A stretch of 46,376 bases of DNA. Source: an uncultured Bacteroides sp. Its GTDB lineage: Bacteria > Bacillota > Clostridia > Lachnospirales > Lachnospiraceae. The position numbers and the translations under genes were made by a program. Location: contig CAMECH010000021.1 in assembly GCA_945913015.1 (NCBI GenBank), positions 1 through 46,376 of the forward strand, in the 5' to 3' direction. Shown here in pieces: positions 1-6,915 of this stretch (position 1 is its first letter; each line of letters begins with the position of its first letter). The notes under the pieces were generated by a model. It searched no databases. It was not told the DNA's origin and worked only from the letters and a program-made list of their open reading frames with translations.

Positions 1-594
1 GTGTATGAAGCCAGGAGTCGGGTATTGGGAGAGGAACATCCGGATACACTAGCCAGCCTGAATAATCTTGCAGTTTCCTTTTGTGATTTAGGAAATTATG
101 AGAAGGCAAAGGAGTCAAGTGAAAAAGCGTATGAGGCTCAGAGGCGGATACTGGGAGAGAAACACCCGGATACTTTGGACAGTTTGGACAGTCTGATGCA
201 AATATACGAAGAAATGGGCAATCATGAAAAAGCAAATGAATTGAGAATTAAATTGGAAGAGGAAGAGTTCAGCAGTCCGGAAGCTGAGGAAGCAGTCATC
301 GGAGCCATGCTTATAGATAATGAGGCTGTTGAGATAGCATCAGATATTATCAGCAAGGATGATTTTTATGACAAGCAGCTGGGAATGATTTTTGAGGCAA
401 TAGTTGAACTGAATAGGGAGGGACATGGTGGTGACCTTAAAATGTTGCAGAACAGACTTAGTGAAAAGAATGCTTTGCCTGAGTCCGGTAGCGAGTATTT
501 CATAAATTTGGTTTCATTGTCACCTACTTCTGCCGATATAAGATATTATGCCCGGATTGTTTCAGAGAAAGCGATTCTTCGAAATATAAAGTAA
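1..594 (+). CDS. TPR protein fused to DnaB helicase N-terminal domain (probably 5' partial)
   Basis: The reading frame is open from the first base, so the true start probably lies outside the window. Residues 1-85 hold kinesin-light-chain-type TPR units: the GEEHPDT/GEKHPDT motif recurs at residues 10 and 52, a 42-residue period, each followed by an LGNYEKA-like helix turn. Residues 91-197 match the N-terminal domain of replicative helicase DnaB (PEAEEAVIGAML, DDFYDKQLGMIFEAI, RYYARIVSEKAILR). The RecA-like ATPase half of DnaB is absent and the frame stops right after this domain. In DnaB the domain packs the hexamer collar and contacts primase. Here it is more likely a protein-protein interaction module, which is inference. 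Function unknown. Confidence 0.75.
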   Translation: MYEARSRVLGEEHPDTLASLNNLAVSFCDLGNYEKAKESSEKAYEAQRRILGEKHPDTLDSLDSLMQIYEEMGNHEKANELRIKLEEEEFSSPEAEEAVIGAMLIDNEAVEIASDIISKDDFYDKQLGMIFEAIVELNREGHGGDLKMLQNRLSEKNALPESGSEYFINLVSLSPTSADIRYYARIVSEKAILRNIK

Positions 595-625
595 GATTTG
601 AAATGTAAAAGGAGGAGATGTTATT

Positions 626-799
626 ATGCATGATATAGATCCAGTAATGTACGAATTGGGCAAGCATCAGGAAGAGATAAGAAAGAAGCAGGAAAAGTAC
701 CAGAAGAAGATGGAACGCCGTGACAAAATCATTTTCTTCATCAAGTGGTTCACACTCGGTCTCATCCTGGGCGGCATCATTACGTTCCTGACTAACTGA
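626..799 (+). CDS. Small single-span membrane protein (57 aa)
   Basis: An ATG at 626 follows a good ribosome binding site (AAAGGAGGAG, about 607-616). The product has a charged amphipathic N-terminal half rich in Lys, Glu and Gln (EEIRKKQEKYQKKMERR) and one hydrophobic helix at about residues 35-56 ending in FLTN. This suggests an N-in membrane protein with a short coiled coil. The gene begins 31 bases after the TPR-DnaB_N frame and may be cotranscribed with it. The following frame, after the TGA at 797-799, stays open for another 59 codons in the same phase. The family is not recognised. Confidence 0.6.
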   Translation: MHDIDPVMYELGKHQEEIRKKQEKYQKKMERRDKIIFFIKWFTLGLILGGIITFLTN

Positions 800-805
800 G
801 GCAGC

Positions 806-979
806 GTGACTGCTACGGATGGTACTGAAGTTGCGCAGACTGTTGAGAAATCTGTAACTGAAGAATTTGTAACTGAAGAGTTATACAGAAAACGTTCCAT
901 GTTCTTTTGGACAGGGAGCTTTTTTCTGTGCGTCTTGTTAAACTTGTCAGACTACTATCTCAAATGGGCCTATCGATAA
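806..979 (+). CDS. Possible small membrane ORF, or 3' half of a gene split by TGA
   Basis: A GTG at 806 opens a 57-codon frame in the same phase as the ORF ending at 797-799, only two codons downstream of that stop. A weak Shine-Dalgarno (GAGG at 798-801) lies 4 bases upstream. The product has an acidic Thr/Val/Glu-rich N-terminus (VTEEFVTEELY) and a hydrophobic stretch at about residues 32-48 (SMFFWTGSFFLCVLLN). Either it is a second tiny membrane protein coupled to the first, or the pair is one roughly 116-residue two-span protein interrupted by TGA. The sequence alone cannot decide. Confidence 0.35.
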   Translation: MTATDGTEVAQTVEKSVTEEFVTEELYRKRSMFFWTGSFFLCVLLNLSDYYLKWAYR

Positions 980-1168
980 AAGGTACTTACTTTTGAGCAC
1001 TTACGTTTTAACAGAACCTTAAGACCGTTAATTTGAATTATTACACAGTCTTAAAGTTAAAAATTATACACTAATTAATAATAAAATGTGAGAATATAGG
1101 AAAGATATTTGTGAGAAACTATTGTCGGGTGTATTTATGCCAAATATGAAAGAGAGAAGGTAACTGAA
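980..1168. other. Intergenic AT-rich stretch before the DUF438 gene
   Basis: No convincing gene is seen here. It contains a weak inverted repeat (CTTAAGAC near 1019 and GTCTTAAAG near 1051) with a long AT-rich loop. A GAGAGAAGG ribosome binding site for the next gene lies near 1150-1159. No promoter stands out with both boxes. Confidence 0.3.
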
Positions 1169-2386
1169 ATGAAGGTGGATGAGCGTATAAAACTGTTAAA
1201 GTCATATCTTGCCAGGTTGAGCGGCGGCGAAAATATGGACAGTGTCAGGGCTGATTTTGTGGAGAATTTTAAGGATGTTGAAGCCTCGGAAATTATGAGA
1301 GCTGAGCAGGAAATGATGAAAGAGGGGACTCCGCTTGCGGAGGTTCAAAAGCTTTGTGATTTACATTCGGCATTATTTCATGGCAGTACAACAGAAGAAA
1401 AGCTTACAATAGCAGAGGGAACGGTGAAGGAAGCACAGGAAGAAACAAATACCAACGCAGACTATAAAAATAAAAAAGTAATATGCAGCAGATTGACAGC
1501 TATACAGGGGCATCCGCTAAATACATTTGCAAGGGAAAATGAGGCACTTCAGGAACTGATTTCAGAAGCAAAAGAAGCCGGCTCTTATGAAGAAATTATG
1601 ATATTTATAAAAAGGCTGCGTGATATTTCAATTCATTATGCTAAAAAAGGGGATTTGCTTTATCCGCACCTGAAAGTGAAATATCAGATATCAGGGCCGT
1701 CTGATGTGATGTGGACAGTTGATGATGAAATCCGTGACGAACTTGCTGAGCTGGCAAAAATATCAGTGCTTACAGAGGATTTAAAGAATCGTTTTTCAAA
1801 GGTCCTGATTCGGATGGACGAAATGATTTATAAGGAGAAAAATATATTGTTTCCGATTTGTGCCGTGAATTTTACAGAAGAGGAATGGACAGGGATTTAT
1901 TTTGATTCAAAAGATTATAAAGATTGCTTTGGTGTTGAAAATGGAATATGGAATGATGCAAAGAAAACCGGAAGAAAAATAAATGAGACTGCTGATGAAA
2001 TAGTAATGCCGGGCGGGCATATGAATCTGGAGCAGCTGACAGCCCTGTTAAACACAATCCCTATGGAAATAACATTTATTGATGATAATAATATCAACCG
2101 GTATTTCAATGAAGGCCCTAAGGTGTTCAAAAGACCGGCAATGGCAATTGACAGGGACGTATTCTCGTGCCATCCTCCCAAAATAGAGCGAATGGTAAGG
2201 GCTATTTTAGATGACTTCAGGAATGGCAAAAGAGACTGTGTGCCAGTTTGGATGGAAAAGGACGGAAGAACCGTTCTTGTCACATATATGGCTGTGAGAA
2301 ATGCGGATGGGGCATATCTTGGAACTGTAGAAATAGTCCGGGATATGGAGGATGCAAAAGCACATTTTGAAAAAAGCAATAAATAG
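1169..2386 (+). CDS. DUF438 domain protein with hemerythrin (HHE) and PAS domains
   Basis: The 405-residue product has three parts. Residues 1-75 match DUF438 (KLLKSYLARL, EQEMMKEGTP, LCDLHSALFHG). Residues 113-232 are a hemerythrin-like HHE metal-binding domain with ligand-type His/Glu in GHPLNTF (H115), HYAKKGDLLYPH (H156, H167), VDDEIRDE and KEKNILFPIC. Residues 286-400 are a PAS domain (TIPMEITFIDDNN, VFSCHPPK, VTYMAVRNADG, VEIVRDM). Known DUF438 proteins share this order and are thought to sense oxygen, nitric oxide or redox state through a di-iron site. No output domain is present, so it may signal by contact with another protein. A typical ribosome binding site (AGAGAAGG) precedes the ATG. 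Confidence 0.9.
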   Translation: MKVDERIKLLKSYLARLSGGENMDSVRADFVENFKDVEASEIMRAEQEMMKEGTPLAEVQKLCDLHSALFHGSTTEEKLTIAEGTVKEAQEETNTNADYKNKKVICSRLTAIQGHPLNTFARENEALQELISEAKEAGSYEEIMIFIKRLRDISIHYAKKGDLLYPHLKVKYQISGPSDVMWTVDDEIRDELAELAKISVLTEDLKNRFSKVLIRMDEMIYKEKNILFPICAVNFTEEEWTGIYFDSKDYKDCFGVENGIWNDAKKTGRKINETADEIVMPGGHMNLEQLTALLNTIPMEITFIDDNNINRYFNEGPKVFKRPAMAIDRDVFSCHPPKIERMVRAILDDFRNGKRDCVPVWMEKDGRTVLVTYMAVRNADGAYLGTVEIVRDMEDAKAHFEKSNK

Positions 2387-2393
2387 AGTGAGA

Positions 2394-2561
2394 ATGTACG
2401 GTATTATCTGTTCTACGCTTGTCTTTGTTCTACAACCCGTACCAATCGTACATGGTACAATAGTTGCAGCCGCTGTTATCAACGAGTTTATTGCGGTTAT
2501 TGCCGAAAAAAAAGGCTTTGAACTGGCAGGTGAAATTAAAAAGCAGGACAATAGGGGATAG
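2394..2561 (+). CDS. Small hydrophobic protein downstream of DUF438
   Basis: The short frame reads MYGIICSTLVFVLQPVPIV then a second hydrophobic stretch (HGTIVAAAVINEFIAVIA) and a charged tail (EKKGFELAGEIKK). This predicts one or two membrane helices. The start is uncertain: a GTG at 2388, one base after the DUF438 stop, or the ATG at 2394. Neither has a strong Shine-Dalgarno, so translation is probably coupled to the upstream gene. An in-frame ATG at 2352 lies inside the DUF438 gene and is less likely. Composition and hydropathy look like real coding sequence. The family is not recognised. Confidence 0.5.
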   Translation: MYGIICSTLVFVLQPVPIVHGTIVAAAVINEFIAVIAEKKGFELAGEIKKQDNRG

Positions 2562-2641
2562 GAATGAATTAAAATCAATGGCAAGTCTTCCATAATTATG
2601 ATAAAATAAAAAATATATAAGAATTGTGGGGGAACAGTATT

Positions 2642-3604
2642 TTGGTAAAGGAAGAGTTTACATTTAAATCGTCAGACGGTATTAACGACATTCACGCGGT
2701 TGCATGGCTGCCGGATAAGGATAAAATAAGCAGTCCGGAAGCGGTGATACAGATATCGCACGGAATGATAGAGTATATAGAACGATATGAAGTGATGGCA
2801 GAATTTTTTACGGACAGAGGTTTTGTTGTTACGGGCAATGACCATTTAGGGCATGGAAGGTCTGTGAAAAATGAGGATGAATGGGGATATTTTGCAAAGA
2901 AAAACGGAAGTGAGTGCGTAGTTGATGACCTGCATATGCTTACAACGATAACTAAGGAAAAATATCCTGATATACCATATTTTCTTATCGGACACAGCAT
3001 GGGCTCATTTATGGCAAGGCGATATTTGATGACATATGGAAGTGAGCTTGACGGGGCAGTAATACTTGGAACGGGAAACCAGCCGAGAGTACTCGTTGCG
3101 GCGACGCTTGCATTTTCAAAATTAGTTGCCGCTTTGCGCGGGGACCACTATAGAAGTAAATTCATAACGAAGCTTATATTTGGTGCCTATAATATCAGAA
3201 TAAAGAATCCAAAGACAGCTAATGACTGGATATGTGCTGATGAAAATGTGGTGGCAAAGTATAATGCTGACCCTGCATGTACATTTTTATTTACTGTTAA
3301 TGGTATACAGGTACTTATGCAGACGCTTATGTTTATTGAAAGTAAAAAGAACATTAACAGGATCCCTAAGAAGCTTCCGGTAATGCTGGCGTCGGGTATG
3401 GAAGACCCGGTGGGGAATTATGGAAAAGCGGTCAGGAAGGTGTATAATATTTTGTCAAAAGCAGGTATGGAAGATTTAACGATAGCGCTTTTTGAAGGAT
3501 GCAGGCATGAACTGCATAATGAAGCGGTAAAGGAAAATTTGTACGAAGAAATATATCAATGGATTCTTGAACATACAAGCAGCTTGGAACGGGGATTAAG
3601 ATGA
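2642..3604 (+). CDS. Alpha/beta hydrolase, lysophospholipase / monoacylglycerol lipase type
   Basis: This is a serine hydrolase of the Hydrolase_4 family. Conserved features include ISHGMIEYIERYE, GNDHLGHGRS and the nucleophile elbow GHSMGS (Ser119 from the chosen start). The acid is probably Asp255 (SGMEDPVG) and the histidine His289 (GCRHELHNE), giving a full triad. Members hydrolyse lysophospholipids or monoacylglycerols; the substrate here is not known. I chose the TTG at 2642 because a GGGGG Shine-Dalgarno lies 9 bases upstream; the in-frame TTG at 2624 has none. No signal peptide is seen. The stop overlaps the holA start by 4 bases (ATGA), so the two genes are translationally coupled. 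Confidence 0.85.
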   Translation: MVKEEFTFKSSDGINDIHAVAWLPDKDKISSPEAVIQISHGMIEYIERYEVMAEFFTDRGFVVTGNDHLGHGRSVKNEDEWGYFAKKNGSECVVDDLHMLTTITKEKYPDIPYFLIGHSMGSFMARRYLMTYGSELDGAVILGTGNQPRVLVAATLAFSKLVAALRGDHYRSKFITKLIFGAYNIRIKNPKTANDWICADENVVAKYNADPACTFLFTVNGIQVLMQTLMFIESKKNINRIPKKLPVMLASGMEDPVGNYGKAVRKVYNILSKAGMEDLTIALFEGCRHELHNEAVKENLYEEIYQWILEHTSSLERGLR

Positions 3605-4584
3605 AATTTTTAAATGAGCATATTAAAAACCAGACATTTAAGCAGGTGTATCTTATGTATGGAGAAGAGACATATCTTGTGTATCAGTACCGTGACAGGA
3701 TGAAAGCTGCAATTATCGGGGATGATACGATGAATTACAGCTATTATGAGGGCAATAAGATTGATATTAAGGAGCTTCTCACAACTGCCGACACAATGCC
3801 GTTTTTTGCAGAGCGCCGTCTGATAATTGTGCAGGACAGCGGATTTTTTAAAAGCCAGACAGCAGGGCTTGCGGAGTATATCCATAACATGCCGGAATAT
3901 CTTTATATTGTTTTTGTTGAAAGCGAAGTGGACAAAAGGAACAAGCTTTATAAAGCGGTAAGCGAAAAGGGATATGTATCTGAGATGAAATATCAGACAG
4001 ATGCGGTTTTGATGCGCTGGATACAGGAGCTTTTTAAGTCAGAGGGCAAAAGTATAGGAAAGCCTGCGATGGAGCATTTGTTATCAAAGACAGGAATACA
4101 GATGAGCAACATTAAGATGGAAATTGAAAAGCTTGTCTGCTATGCGATGAATCATGATGAGATAACAATTGATGACATTGATGCGATATGTACAACGCAG
4201 ATTCAGAACAAGATATTTGACATGATAACGGCAATTGCCATGAAACGGCAGAAGGAAGCACTTGAGTTGTATTATGACCTGTTGCTTTTGCGCGAGCCGC
4301 CAATGAGAATTCTGTATCTTATAACAAGGCAGTTTAATATGATGCTGAAGGTTAAGGAACTGGTGCAACAGAGGTATAATCAGGCTGAAATTGCAAGACA
4401 GCTTGGGATTGCCGGGTTTCTGGTATCAAAATATATAAGTCAGTCAAAGCATTTTTCATTAGGTCAGATAATGGAAGCACTTGAGTATTTTGCAGAGGTT
4501 GAAAATGATGTAAAGACCGGTCTGATGGACGAAAAGATGGCGGTTGAGCTGATTATTATAAAGTACAGCAGGAATGGAGATTAG
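3601..4584 (+). CDS. holA: DNA polymerase III subunit delta
   Basis: HolA (327 residues, normal length) is the clamp-loader subunit that opens the beta sliding clamp. Recognisable blocks are YLMYGEETYLVYQY near the N-terminus, TADTMPFFAERRLIIVQDS, VDKRNKLYK, and the C-terminal collar region (MRILYLITRQFNMMLKVKEL, LQIMEALEYFAEVENDVKTG-like). As usual for delta, there is no Walker A motif. The start overlaps the preceding hydrolase stop (ATGA). The C-terminus ends Asn-Gly-Asp-stop, encoded by AATGGAGATTAG, which also provides a GGAG Shine-Dalgarno for the next small frame at 4586. Confidence 0.95.
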   Translation: MKFLNEHIKNQTFKQVYLMYGEETYLVYQYRDRMKAAIIGDDTMNYSYYEGNKIDIKELLTTADTMPFFAERRLIIVQDSGFFKSQTAGLAEYIHNMPEYLYIVFVESEVDKRNKLYKAVSEKGYVSEMKYQTDAVLMRWIQELFKSEGKSIGKPAMEHLLSKTGIQMSNIKMEIEKLVCYAMNHDEITIDDIDAICTTQIQNKIFDMITAIAMKRQKEALELYYDLLLLREPPMRILYLITRQFNMMLKVKELVQQRYNQAEIARQLGIAGFLVSKYISQSKHFSLGQIMEALEYFAEVENDVKTGLMDEKMAVELIIIKYSRNGD

Positions 4585-4711
4585 TGTGAAAAATATGACG
4601 ATGGCATATTTTTCACACGCAAATTTGTGCAGAGAACGGCACAAATTTGAATATCGCAGCCGGAAATCTGAAATTTCCGGCGCGTTCCTCGAACAAAAAA
4701 TCGTTCTCGGA
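4585..4711. repeat. Hairpin-rich repeat-like element with three perfect palindromes
   Basis: The interval between holA and the cellulase holds three perfect inverted repeats in a row: 4585-4617 (13-bp arms TGTGAAAAATATG/CATATTTTTCACA), 4620-4649 (11-bp arms CAAATTTGTGC/GCACAAATTTG) and 4659-4681 (9-bp arms GCCGGAAAT/ATTTCCGGC). A fourth, imperfect one follows (about 4683-4710). The element is flanked by near-copies of a translation start region: GGAATGGAGATTAGTGTG at 4571-4588 and GGAATGGGGGTAGTATG at 4709-4725. None of the hairpins has the T-run of an intrinsic terminator. It looks like a non-autonomous dispersed repeat that brought or duplicated a ribosome binding site; that part is inference. 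Confidence 0.6.
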
Positions 4712-4726
4712 ATGGGGGTAGTATGA
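4586..4726 (+). CDS. 46-codon ORF spanning the hairpin element, coupled to holA and the cellulase
   Basis: A GTG at 4586 sits one base after the holA stop with a GGAG Shine-Dalgarno 6 bases upstream. It stays open through all the palindromes and ends with TGA at 4724-4726, overlapping the cellulase ATG (ATGA). The predicted peptide begins VKNMTMAYFSHANLCRERHK and ends IVLGMGVV. It is basic and polar with no clear domain. It may be only a translated repeat that keeps ribosomes flowing from holA into the next gene, or a real small peptide. Family not recognised. Confidence 0.35.
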   Translation: MKNMTMAYFSHANLCRERHKFEYRSRKSEISGAFLEQKIVLGMGVV

Positions 4727-6375
4727 AAAAAGGGATTATATGTGTGCTGGCAGGTGTTGCCGCAGGAGTTGTTCTTACATTGCTTGTGATTATGGCGCTG
4801 GGAATGGGAAAGGAGAAAGCTTCAGAGACTGCGGGACTGGCCGGGGCTTCAGAAAAATTGCAGAATACGTCACAGGCTGCAATGCAGGATATGTCACAGG
4901 GGGCGGCTGAGGATGCGTCACCGGCTGCAACACAGAACGCATCACCGGCTGCAGAACAGAATGCATCACAGGCACCACAGATGGAGCCGACGCAACAGGC
5001 ACAACAGGAAGAGGAGCTTGCAGATATTTATGTAAATGCAGACAGGTCCAATGGATGGGAATCAAATGGAAAATTTTATTCACAGTATGACATTTCACTG
5101 ACTAATAATGGCAGCAGCACGATTGACGGATGGAAAGTCACATTTGCAAAAGAGGGGCGTAAAGTCACAGGAAACTGGAATTGTGAAATTGAGGACGACG
5201 GTGAAAATATATGTATAAGTCCTGTGGAATTTAACAAAAAAATCGAGCCGGGAGCTGTTGCCGGTGGTGCAGGAATAATTGTAGAAGCATCCGACAATAA
5301 TGAGATTACGGATTTTAAGGTCAGGGCAGGAAATGTAGTTTCAGAAGGCAGGTCTGATGACGGTGGCAAACCTAAAGAAACGCAGGCAACGCCTGACGGA
5401 ACAGAAACCAATAAAGAGACTGACAGGTCCGGTGAAGAAACAAAAGACAATCAGAACATTGCAAAAGCCCGGACAGTCAATGCTGTGGGGCGGTTGCATG
5501 TTGAGGGAACACAGCTTGTCAATGCATCGGGAGAGCCTGTCCAGCTTAAAGGCGTAAGCACTCACGGACTTGCATGGTATCCTGACTATGTCAACAGTAA
5601 GGCATTTGCCACGCTCAAAGAGGACTGGAATGCAAATGTTGTAAGACTTGCAATGTACACATCTGAGTACGGCGGTTACTGCAATGGCGGTGACAGGCAG
5701 AAGCTCAAAAAACTCATTGATGACGGAGTAAGCTATGCGACCTCACTTGGAATGTACGTTATTATTGACTGGCATATTTTGAGTGACAATAATCCGCAGA
5801 CATACAGGTCGGAGGCTGTGGAATTTTTCAGTGAGATGTCGGCAAAATATGCAGACCACGATAATGTGATTTATGAAATTTGCAATGAACCTCACAATGT
5901 GAACTGGAACAATGATATAAAACCGTATGCCAATGAGGTTATAAGTGCAATTCGTAAAAATGACAAACAGGCTGTGATACTTGTGGGAACAAATACCTGG
6001 TCACAGGATGTAGGAGATGTCATTGGCAATAAAGTGGATGATGATAATGTTATGTACGTGCTTCATTTTTATGCGGCAACGCACAGGGACGATTTGAGAA
6101 ATAAGCTTATTTCTGCTAAAAATGCAGGCGTACCGATATTTGTTAGTGAGTGCAGCATATGTGATGCAAGCGGTAATGGTGGTATTGATTATGACTCGGC
6201 AGACAAATGGCTGTCGCTGATGAATGAGAATAATATAAGCTTTGTTGCATGGAGCTTAAGTAATAAAAATGAGACGTCAGCATTGATACGCTCTGACTGC
6301 TCAAAGCTTGACGGCTGGAGCGAAAGCGATTTGACCGAGACAGGAAAATGGTTCAGAAATGCGATAAAGAATTAA
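4723..6375 (+). CDS. Membrane-anchored endoglucanase, CBM2 plus GH5
   Basis: The 550-residue product has an N-terminal hydrophobic anchor or uncleaved signal (about residues 5-28), an Ala/Gln/Ser linker with repeats (40-98), a CBM2-type cellulose-binding domain (99-204: NGWESNGKFYSQYDISLTNN, IDGWKVTF, NWNCEI, KKIEPG), a Thr/Glu/Asp linker (205-250) and a glycoside hydrolase family 5 catalytic domain (255-545). The proton donor is Glu389 in YEICNEPH and the nucleophile Glu476 in FVSECS; IIDWHILSDN is also typical of subfamily 2. It should cleave beta-1,4-glucan at the cell surface. The ATG overlaps the stop of the upstream small ORF, with a GGGGG Shine-Dalgarno at 4714-4718. It is the only clear cellulase in the window. 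A strong bidirectional terminator follows. Confidence 0.93.
   Translation: MKKGIICVLAGVAAGVVLTLLVIMALGMGKEKASETAGLAGASEKLQNTSQAAMQDMSQGAAEDASPAATQNASPAAEQNASQAPQMEPTQQAQQEEELADIYVNADRSNGWESNGKFYSQYDISLTNNGSSTIDGWKVTFAKEGRKVTGNWNCEIEDDGENICISPVEFNKKIEPGAVAGGAGIIVEASDNNEITDFKVRAGNVVSEGRSDDGGKPKETQATPDGTETNKETDRSGEETKDNQNIAKARTVNAVGRLHVEGTQLVNASGEPVQLKGVSTHGLAWYPDYVNSKAFATLKEDWNANVVRLAMYTSEYGGYCNGGDRQKLKKLIDDGVSYATSLGMYVIIDWHILSDNNPQTYRSEAVEFFSEMSAKYADHDNVIYEICNEPHNVNWNNDIKPYANEVISAIRKNDKQAVILVGTNTWSQDVGDVIGNKVDDDNVMYVLHFYAATHRDDLRNKLISAKNAGVPIFVSECSICDASGNGGIDYDSADKWLSLMNENNISFVAWSLSNKNETSALIRSDCSKLDGWSESDLTETGKWFRNAIKN
4915..4980 (+). repeat. 24-bp tandem repeat in cellulase linker
   Basis: Two 24-bp units (4915-4938 and 4939-4962) plus a partial third encode ASPAATQN, ASPAAEQN and ASQAPQ in the linker between the membrane anchor and the CBM2 domain. 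Such short in-frame repeats change linker length by slippage. Confidence 0.7.
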
Positions 6376-6421
6376 CAAAAATCCAAATTGGCAAAAAGAC
6401 AAATTAGATAAAAAGACATAT

Positions 6422-6464
6422 AAAAAGACCTCAATGCGAGTGGGTGTAAGCATTGAGGTCTTTT
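6422..6464. terminator. Bidirectional intrinsic terminator
   Basis: A perfect 15-bp stem (AAAAGACCTCAATGC, loop of 12, GCATTGAGGTCTTTT) has T-rich flanks on both strands. It lies between the converging cellulase and rpsT genes and serves both. Confidence 0.9.
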
Positions 6465-6485
6465 AAAATTCAAAATATCAATTAA

Positions 6486-6749
6486 TTAAGCCATAGCATT
6501 AACAGCCTTAGTTAAACGAGATACTTTTCTTGCAGCTGTATTCTTGTGGTAGATACCCTTAGAAGTAGCCTTAGAAATCTCACTAATAGCACCTGTCAAA
6601 GCAGCCTCAGCAGCAGCCTTGTCACCGGCAGCGATAGCACTCTCTACATTCTTAACATAAGTCTTAACTCTTGACTTAATGGCCTTATTACGAGCTGTTC
6701 TGATTTCAGTAGTGATTACTCTCTTTTTTGCAGATTTGATGTTAGCCAA
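6486..6749 (-). CDS. rpsT: 30S ribosomal protein S20
   Basis: S20 (87 residues) binds 16S rRNA early in 30S assembly. Characteristic blocks are the N-terminus ANIKSAKKR, RTARNKAIKSRVKTYVK and the C-terminal GIYHKNTAARKVSRLTKAVN. The start codon is TTG, with a strong GGAGGTGT Shine-Dalgarno about 11 bases upstream. A non-ATG start is also known for E. coli rpsT, where it is part of translational autoregulation. A TTG here fits a similar control, but that is inference. The gene is monocistronic, with its own promoter upstream and a shared terminator downstream. Confidence 0.97.
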   Translation of the reverse strand: MANIKSAKKRVITTEIRTARNKAIKSRVKTYVKNVESAIAAGDKAAAEAALTGAISEISKATSKGIYHKNTAARKVSRLTKAVNAMA

Positions 6750-6840
6750 TTTAGTACACCTCCAAACCTAATAATTATCGAAATGATGTGTTATACATTA
6801 AAGCCGGACACGGACGTTCTAATGTCAAACATACTATAAT

Positions 6841-6869
6841 ATTTTATTATAATGCACATCATATGTCAA
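6841..6869 (-). promoter_or_regulatory. Predicted sigma-A promoter for rpsT
   Basis: On the minus strand TTGACA (6869-6864) and TAAAAT (6846-6841) are separated by 17 bases. They lie about 90 bases upstream of the rpsT start, leaving a long untranslated leader. Confidence 0.6.
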
Positions 6870-6915
6870 TAATAAAATTAAATAAAGTACAAATAATATT
6901 TGCAGGATATGCGGA

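Noticed and set aside
667-900. Minus-strand frame over the two small ORFs
   Set aside because: The plus-strand frame has a strong Shine-Dalgarno and a sensible membrane helix; the antisense one has neither.
1019-1060. Terminator after the small membrane ORFs
   Set aside because: The CTTAAGAC/GTCTTAAAG arms are short, the loop is long and no T-run follows.
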